Of a stretch of 10,774 nucleotides of DNA, positions 6,416 through 10,774 are shown in pieces (position 1 is the first letter of the stretch; each line of letters begins with the position of its first letter). The stretch comes from Verrucomicrobia bacterium UBA740. GTDB taxonomy: Bacteria > Verrucomicrobiota > Kiritimatiellia > RFP12 > UBA1067. The stretch covers positions 1,252-12,025 of the forward strand of contig DBKW01000028.1 of assembly GCA_002298665.1 (NCBI GenBank), given 5' to 3'. Below the pieces are notes generated by a model, which was not told the origin of the DNA, searched no databases, and worked only from the letters and a program-made list of their open reading frames with translations. The position numbers were made by a program, and so were the translations under genes.

Positions 6416-7206
6416 ACAATCCGGTAGTCAAGCGCATCGTCACGGCGCTTTCGACCGCGGCGCTCGTCGTCGCGGCGCTTTTGGCGTTGAACAGATACTG
6501 TCCGCAGAAGGCCTTTTTGGTCATTTCACCCGTTTTCATCGTGTTGGTCGCGCTTGTGCAGGCGGAATTCTACCAGATGGTGCGGCGCACGTACGCGGTT
6601 ATGCTCTTCCCGGGGATTCTGTGGGGCGTGGTGTATCTGGCGGGGCGGTGCGTGCTGGGGTGCCCTGGTCTGCTGATTGTCGTCGTCTTCGCCTTGGCGC
6701 TGACCGTGCTTTTCGGCAAGTATGAGCGCCCGATCGAGGCGTTCGCCACCACGCTGCTCGGTTTTGTGTACATTCCGTTCATGCTGGCGTCCTTCCTGGA
6801 AGTGGCGCGGGACTACGGGGTCGTCATGCTCCTTTACATCATTGCGCTCGTGAAACTTTCCGACATGGGCGGGTTCGCGTTCGGACTCGCGTTCGGGCGG
6901 CACAAGATGTGCCCGTCGATTTCGCCGAACAAGAGCTGGGAAGGGCTCGCCGGGTCTGTTTTCGGGAGTTGTCTCGTTTCGGCGGCGTTCATGCCCCTGA
7001 CGGGCTTTCCGGTCGTGAAGGCGCTGGCGTTCGGCGTGGCGGCCGCCCTTTTGGGGACGCTGGGGGATCTCGTGGAAAGCCGCATGAAGCGGGAATGCGC
7101 GGTCAAGGATTCCGCGACGTTCATGCCGGCCGGGCTCGGGGGCTTCCTGGACATGTTCGACTCGCTCATCTTCGCGCCGGCGCTCCTCTTCCCGTTCATC
7201 CGCTGA
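6412..7206 (+). CDS. cdsA: Phosphatidate cytidylyltransferase
   Basis: CdsA makes CDP-diacylglycerol from phosphatidate and CTP at the inner membrane, the branch point of phospholipid synthesis. The 264-residue protein has several hydrophobic helices, KLSDMGGFAFGLAFGRHK in the middle, SPNKSWEG (family motif) and the C-terminal signature region 218-264: GDLVESRMKRECAVKDS then PAGLGGFLDMFDSL. The usual PGHGGxLDRxDS is altered here (PAGLGG; the DR after LD is lost), but the acidic LD..DS residues stay. I think such variants are natural in PVC bacteria, though I cannot check. A strong GGAGG (6399-6403) sits eight bases before ATG, which overlaps the uppS stop by four bases. Confidence 0.92.
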   Translation: MNNPVVKRIVTALSTAALVVAALLALNRYCPQKAFLVISPVFIVLVALVQAEFYQMVRRTYAVMLFPGILWGVVYLAGRCVLGCPGLLIVVVFALALTVLFGKYERPIEAFATTLLGFVYIPFMLASFLEVARDYGVVMLLYIIALVKLSDMGGFAFGLAFGRHKMCPSISPNKSWEGLAGSVFGSCLVSAAFMPLTGFPVVKALAFGVAAALLGTLGDLVESRMKRECAVKDSATFMPAGLGGFLDMFDSLIFAPALLFPFIR

Positions 7207-7231
7207 GAACATCCGATTCCTCAAAAAAACA

Positions 7232-8611
7232 ATGAAACCGAGCAACTGGAACCCCAAGGCATTGGATTTGTCCCGTCTGGGACAGGTCGCGTGCGACGGG
7301 TGCATCGTCCTCATCGCCTATTTCTTTTCGTTCTCCCTTCGGTTCGATTTCGCAGAACCGCGCGGAGGTTGGCGGGCGGTCGCCGCGTTCGGGATCGTCG
7401 TCTGCCTCGTGAACATCGCCTTTCTGTCGCTTTGGGGCTGTTATGCGCGGGAAGCGCGGCATTTTTCGCGTTCCGTGTGCAAACAGTGCATCGGGGCGGC
7501 GTTTTCCGCCGCCGTTGTCTTCCTTTTGACGCGGTTTTTCCTGGGTAACGAGCAGTTTTTCCCCATTCGCCTGCCGTATTCGGTGACGATTATGACATTT
7601 CTTTTCGGGACGGCGGGGCTGTTGGGGGGCCGCTACGCCTTCCGTCTGCGGGCGGACAAGGTCTTCGCGCCCGGTATCGACCTTCTGGAGCGCCCCGAGA
7701 CGTCTTTCGACAATGCCGCGGCGCGTGCGTTCATCGCCGGGCATACGGTTCTCGTGACGGGGGCGGGCGGCACGATCGGCTCGGAAATCGTCCGCCAGGT
7801 CGCCGCGCTGGGCGCGAAACGCGTCTTGCTGGTTGAACGGTGCGAAAACGCGCTCTACAACATCGACCGCGCGATGAAAAAGGCGTTTCCCGGGGTGGAT
7901 TGCGTGCCGCTCATGCTGGACATTTGCGACAAAGAGGCCATGGAGAAGCTGTTTTCGGCGGAGAAGCCGTATCTCGTCCTGCACGCGGCCGCCTACAAGC
8001 ACGTCCCGATGGTGGAGCTGAATCCGGCGGAGGGGTGGCGAAACAACGTGGAGGGCACGCGGACCGTCGCCACATGCGCCGAACGGCACGGGACGCGGCG
8101 TTTCGTACTGATTTCGACGGATAAGGCGGTCAATCCGGTCTCGGTCATGGGGAAGTCCAAGCGGGAGGCGGAAAAAGTCCTCATGGCGCTCAACGCGGCG
8201 AAATCGAGTACCTCGTTCTGCGCGGTGCGGTTTGGCAACGTTTTCGGCAGTTCCGGGTCCGTCGTGCCGCTTTTTCGCGAACAAATCGCCGCGGGCGGAC
8301 CCGTCACGGTGACGGATCCGGCGATGAAACGGTACTTCATGACGGTTCAGGAGGCCGTATCGCTCGTTTTGCAGGCCGCCAGCCGCACGGAACGGGCCAT
8401 CTACACGCTTGAAATGGGCGCGCCGATTTTCGTGCTCAAGTTGGCGGAAGGTCTCATCCGCCGCGCGGGCTATCGTCCCTACAAGGATATACCGATTGTT
8501 TTCACGGGGATGCGTCCGGGCGAAAAACTCTTCGAGGAGTTGGATGTATCGGAGAAGTCCGCCTACCGCACGGATATGGCGAAGATTTACATCACGAAAA
8601 TGCACGATTGA
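7232..8611 (+). CDS. Membrane-bound nucleotide-sugar 4,6-dehydratase, FlaA1/WbpM/PglF-like, shortened
   Basis: This family converts UDP-GlcNAc or similar to a 4-keto-6-deoxy sugar for surface glycans or protein glycosylation. The 459 residues comprise four predicted membrane helices (about 14-36, 50-70, 83-103, 117-137), then LLERP (151-155) and an SDR catalytic domain: TGAGGTIGSE (176-185), HAAAYKHVPMVE (251-262), STDKAVNPVSVMGKSKR (295-311) and GMRPGEKLFEEL near the end. The expected Tyr of the YxxxK pair is Met306 (MGKSK, Lys310), the known S-M-K type of the long members. Long homologues are usually about 600-650 residues, with an extra Rossmann-like domain between helix 4 and LLxR; it is missing here. 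The gene starts 25 bp after cdsA without a clear ribosome site. Exact substrate unknown. Confidence 0.88.
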   Translation: MKPSNWNPKALDLSRLGQVACDGCIVLIAYFFSFSLRFDFAEPRGGWRAVAAFGIVVCLVNIAFLSLWGCYAREARHFSRSVCKQCIGAAFSAAVVFLLTRFFLGNEQFFPIRLPYSVTIMTFLFGTAGLLGGRYAFRLRADKVFAPGIDLLERPETSFDNAAARAFIAGHTVLVTGAGGTIGSEIVRQVAALGAKRVLLVERCENALYNIDRAMKKAFPGVDCVPLMLDICDKEAMEKLFSAEKPYLVLHAAAYKHVPMVELNPAEGWRNNVEGTRTVATCAERHGTRRFVLISTDKAVNPVSVMGKSKREAEKVLMALNAAKSSTSFCAVRFGNVFGSSGSVVPLFREQIAAGGPVTVTDPAMKRYFMTVQEAVSLVLQAASRTERAIYTLEMGAPIFVLKLAEGLIRRAGYRPYKDIPIVFTGMRPGEKLFEELDVSEKSAYRTDMAKIYITKMHD

Positions 8612-8613
8612 GG

Positions 8614-9663
8614 ATGAAAAGCGCGGTTTTTTGTGTTTTTTGCGCACTTATGGCGGGTGCGGCCGGCGGGGCGGACGCGGTGGACGCGGCGATTTCCCGC
8701 GGCGCGGCGTATCTGCTCGCCCAGCAGTCTCCGGAAGGGTGGTGGAGCGACCGGCAGATGCCGGCGCTGACCGCTCTGCCGCTTTGGGCGCTCGTCACGG
8801 GAACGAACGCGTCCCCCGCCGCGCTGGACAAAGCGGCGCGGTACATCCTCTCGACCCAACGCACGGACGGCGGATTCTACGTCCCCAAGCCCGGGCGCGG
8901 CGGTTCGGGGCTCGGAAACTACAATACGTCCGTCTGTCTTTCGGCGCTTCACGCCTACGGACGCGCCCCGACCGCGGCACTTTTGAAGGCGCGGGAGTAC
9001 ATCGCATCCGGCCAGTTGACGGGGGACGATACCTATGCGGGCGGGTTCGGGTACGATAAAGCCGTCCGTCGGCGGTATGCGGACCTCTCCAACACCGCCT
9101 ACGCGCTCGATGCCCTGCGCCGCACGGACGCGTTGGAAGAGCGGCGTCCGGGCGGGAGGCGGGTGGATATCGACTGGGGGCGGGCGCTCGCGTTCGTGGA
9201 AGGGCTTCTGAAGACGGAAGGTCCGGACGCGGGCGGCGCCGCCTACAACGACCGCACGCCCCAGGCGGGGACGACGACAAACGCCGCGCACCGGGTGTCG
9301 CTTCGGGCATACGGGTCGATGACGTACGCGGCGGTGCTTTCCATGTGCCACGCACGGCTGGACCGGGGCGATCCGCGCGTGCGGCAGGCGCTGGCGTACT
9401 GCGAAAAGCACTGGACTTTGGACGAAAACCCAGGGATGGGCGCGCAGGGGCTCTATTACTACTATAATATCCTCGCGCGGGCCCTCGACGCGGCACGGGT
9501 TGAGACGGTCGGCGGGCACGCCTGGAAGCGGGAACTCGCCGCCAAATTGCTCGCCCTTCAGAAGCCGGACGGCAGCTGGGCGAACGAAAACAACCGCTTT
9601 TGGGAGGCGGATCCCGTGCTTTGCACGTCTTTTGCCTTGCTCACTCTTGGATTGTGTCAATGA
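8614..9663 (+). CDS. Secreted squalene-cyclase/prenyltransferase-like repeat protein
   Basis: The 349-residue protein has a signal peptide (about 1-21) and an alpha/alpha-barrel repeat domain like that of terpene cyclases and prenyltransferase beta subunits. Repeat motifs: QQSPEGWW (37-44), QRTDGGFY (82-89), GGFGY (143-147), RAYGSMTYAAVLSM (231-244), NPGMGAQGLYYYYNI (272-286) and QKPDGSWANENNRFWEADP (316-334). The DxDD acid motif of squalene-hopene cyclases is absent, so hopanoid cyclisation is unlikely. Proteins of this layout are, to my recollection, common in Planctomycetes and Verrucomicrobia, with no proven role. I chose ATG 8614 because it begins the signal peptide; TTG at 8608 is possible but lies inside the preceding stop region. 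The start lies 2 bp after the dehydratase stop, so coupling is likely. Confidence 0.85.
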   Translation: MKSAVFCVFCALMAGAAGGADAVDAAISRGAAYLLAQQSPEGWWSDRQMPALTALPLWALVTGTNASPAALDKAARYILSTQRTDGGFYVPKPGRGGSGLGNYNTSVCLSALHAYGRAPTAALLKAREYIASGQLTGDDTYAGGFGYDKAVRRRYADLSNTAYALDALRRTDALEERRPGGRRVDIDWGRALAFVEGLLKTEGPDAGGAAYNDRTPQAGTTTNAAHRVSLRAYGSMTYAAVLSMCHARLDRGDPRVRQALAYCEKHWTLDENPGMGAQGLYYYYNILARALDAARVETVGGHAWKRELAAKLLALQKPDGSWANENNRFWEADPVLCTSFALLTLGLCQ

Positions 9664-9683
9664 AACTTGGATTTTGCCCATGA
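9660..9683 (+). CDS. Possible 7-codon linking ORF
   Basis: ATG at 9660 overlaps the stop of the preceding gene (ATGA, 9660-9663). It encodes MKLGFCP and ends in a TGA (9681-9683) that overlaps the ATG of the transporter gene (9680). It has no ribosome site of its own. It could pass terminating ribosomes to the next start, or be chance; ATGAAACT occurs at both starts, which also fits a small duplication. Confidence 0.3.
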   Translation: MKLGFCP

Positions 9684-10660
9684 AACTGACCCGGCTGATT
9701 GATTGGGGCGCTTTTTTCTTTGTGATACTGGTCTGGGGCGGAACCTACGCGAGCACGCGCGTTCTGGTGCAGGATTTTACCTCGCTCGAGATTCAATATG
9801 TCCGCTTTACGCTCGCGTGGCTCGTGCTGTGCATCCTGGGCGGAAAACTCGGGATCCGCCGGGGCTTGGGGGATGAGGTGCTCGCGTCGGGCATGGGGCT
9901 GACGGGCGTCGCGGCGTACCAATTCCTCGAAAACGGCGCCATATTCTACACAAACGCCTCGACAGTCGCCATTTTCGTGACGGTCGGCCCCGTCATCACG
10001 GCGGTCATGGCGCACTTTCTCACGGGGGATCGGACGCTTTCGCGGCGTTTTCTCGCGGGGGCGGTATTGGCGGCCGCGGGGGTGGGGCTTGTGACATTCA
10101 ACGGCGTCGTGCATCTTTCGCTCAATTGGGAGGGGTGCTGCATGGCGCTGGCGGCCATGATTTGCTGGGGATTCTACTCCGTTTTGCTGGATGTCGCCAA
10201 CCGGCGCGGCATTCCCCCGCTCGTGGCCGTCCGCCGCGCTTTCCTTTGGGCACTCATTTGGATGCTGCCGCTCGCCCTGTTCGGGCTGACGGACCGGGGG
10301 CAGACCGCGCTGGACGGCATATTCCGCCTGTCGTTGCGGACGCCGGCGGACTGGGCGCGGTTCGGTTCGTGGCGCGTGTGGGGGCACTTCCTTTTCCTGG
10401 GGCTGTTCGCGTCCGCCGCGGCATTTGCCGCGTGGAGCCGGGCCTGCCGCGCCTTGGGGATGGTGCGCGCCTCGGTCGGGCTCTACCTCATCCCCGTCGT
10501 GGGGGTGCTGGTCGCGGCGTTTTTCCTGCATGAACCGCTGACGCTTCTCGGGTGTGTCGGGGCGGGGTGCGTGCTGGGCGGGGTCGTCTTCGCGACGGCC
10601 CCCCGGCGGGCGGAAACCAGAACCCCACGGGGGGAAACCCAAAACCCCACGGGGATTTAA
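9680..10660 (+). CDS. EamA/DMT-family transporter
   Basis: This is a 326-residue integral membrane protein of the drug/metabolite transporter superfamily with about ten helices in two EamA halves (about 10-140 and 152-306). Typical marks are WGGTYASTRVLV (19-30) at the first helix, NASTVAIFVTVGPVITAVMAHFL (92-114) closing the first half and IPVVGVLVAAFFLHEPLTLLG (271-291) in the second. Substrate is unknown; relatives export amino acids or metabolites. ATG 9680 matches the family N-terminus. The last residues (about 311-326, AETRTPRGETQNPTGI) are hydrophilic and encoded by a GC-rich repeat, so the conserved protein effectively ends near residue 308. No regulatory site of its own is seen; it likely reads through from upstream genes. 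Confidence 0.9.
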   Translation: MKLTRLIDWGAFFFVILVWGGTYASTRVLVQDFTSLEIQYVRFTLAWLVLCILGGKLGIRRGLGDEVLASGMGLTGVAAYQFLENGAIFYTNASTVAIFVTVGPVITAVMAHFLTGDRTLSRRFLAGAVLAAAGVGLVTFNGVVHLSLNWEGCCMALAAMICWGFYSVLLDVANRRGIPPLVAVRRAFLWALIWMLPLALFGLTDRGQTALDGIFRLSLRTPADWARFGSWRVWGHFLFLGLFASAAAFAAWSRACRALGMVRASVGLYLIPVVGVLVAAFFLHEPLTLLGCVGAGCVLGGVVFATAPRRAETRTPRGETQNPTGI

Positions 10661-10740
10661 GGAAAACTCCACGGGGTTTTGTCTCCGCCCCCGCGGGGAT
10701 TCCGGACAGGCTCCCGCCCCCGCGGCAGATTCCGCGTCTT
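10612..10740. repeat. Degenerate CCACGGGG / CCCCCGCGG repeats at the end of the transporter gene
   Basis: Two near-identical units (10612-10632, 21 bp; 10633-10654, 22 bp) of the form GGAAACC..AACCCCACGGGG are followed by a shorter third (10661-10676). A second pair of about 28 bp starts at 10683 and 10711 (CTCC(C)GCCCCCGCGG...GATTCCG). The first units lie inside the transporter ORF and encode its tail. Confidence 0.75.
10663..10680 (+). terminator. Weak hairpin after the transporter gene, possible terminator
   Basis: AAAACTCC pairs with GGGGTTTT around a minimal AC loop (one G-U pair), ending in four T residues then GTCT. It lies 2 bp past the stop codon at 10658-10660. The stem is short and AT-rich at the base, so it would be a weak terminator at best, and it is made of the local repeat. 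Confidence 0.35.
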
Positions 10741-10754
10741 GCGCCGCCGTTTTG

Positions 10755-10774
10755 CCGTCTCGCCGGAACGGCCA
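10755..10774. repeat. Partial copy of the 22-bp repeat, cut by the window edge
   Basis: These 20 bases match 1911-1930 at 18 positions, with the last 14 (CGCCGGAACGGCCA) identical. The array may continue beyond the window. Confidence 0.75.

Noticed and set aside
7196..8647. Minus-strand open frame of 483 codons opposite the dehydratase gene
   Set aside because: It is a shadow of a well-supported gene; its composition is Arg-rich and it has no ribosome site or motif.
8614..9663. True squalene-hopene cyclase
   Set aside because: It is half the usual length, has a signal peptide and lacks the DxDD catalytic motif.
9500..9679. Longer N-terminus of the transporter
   Set aside because: That in-frame extension overlaps the preceding gene in another frame and lacks family similarity; ATG 9680 begins the first helix region.

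Overview
The window is GC-rich bacterial chromosome and is mostly housekeeping. Signs of a diderm include a lipoprotein-type binding protein, UppS and an envelope dehydratase. A secreted squalene-cyclase-like protein of a type common in Planctomycetes and Verrucomicrobia suggests a PVC-superphylum bacterium, perhaps Verrucomicrobiota, Kiritimatiellota or Lentisphaerota. That placement is inferred from protein flavour only, because there is no rRNA here.

Layout. Positions 1-1695 (minus strand) hold an amino-acid ABC transporter operon: a stand-alone lipoprotein binding protein, then a second copy of that protein fused to the start of a permease that runs off the left edge. Both are read from an extended -10 promoter near 1740. 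Positions 1696-2297 are intergenic, with five tandem 22-bp repeats, a second low-complexity repeat and a strong promoter with a structured leader for rpsB. Positions 2298-4226 (plus) hold rpsB-tsf, closed by a clear Rho-independent terminator at 4250-4287. A new extended -10 promoter near 4395 opens a tightly packed run: purA, uppS, cdsA, a short FlaA1/PglF-like sugar-nucleotide dehydratase, a secreted squalene-cyclase-like repeat protein and an EamA-family transporter. Gaps in this run are 2 to 25 bp or ATGA-type overlaps. The last 110 bases are again repeat-rich and end in a copy of the 22-bp repeat.

How it fits together. rpsB-tsf supplies translation (S2 and EF-Ts). purA makes adenylosuccinate for AMP. 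uppS makes the C55 lipid carrier, cdsA makes CDP-diacylglycerol, and the dehydratase would supply a modified UDP-sugar for a glycan built on that carrier. The last two genes have no firm role. Many bacteria have pyrH and frr between tsf and uppS; here purA takes that place.

I see no defence system, CRISPR array, prophage or transposase. The points most worth a second look are the repeat families, the rpsB leader, the binding-protein duplication with permease fusion, the shortened dehydratase, and a 7-codon ORF linking the last two genes by overlapping ATGA junctions.
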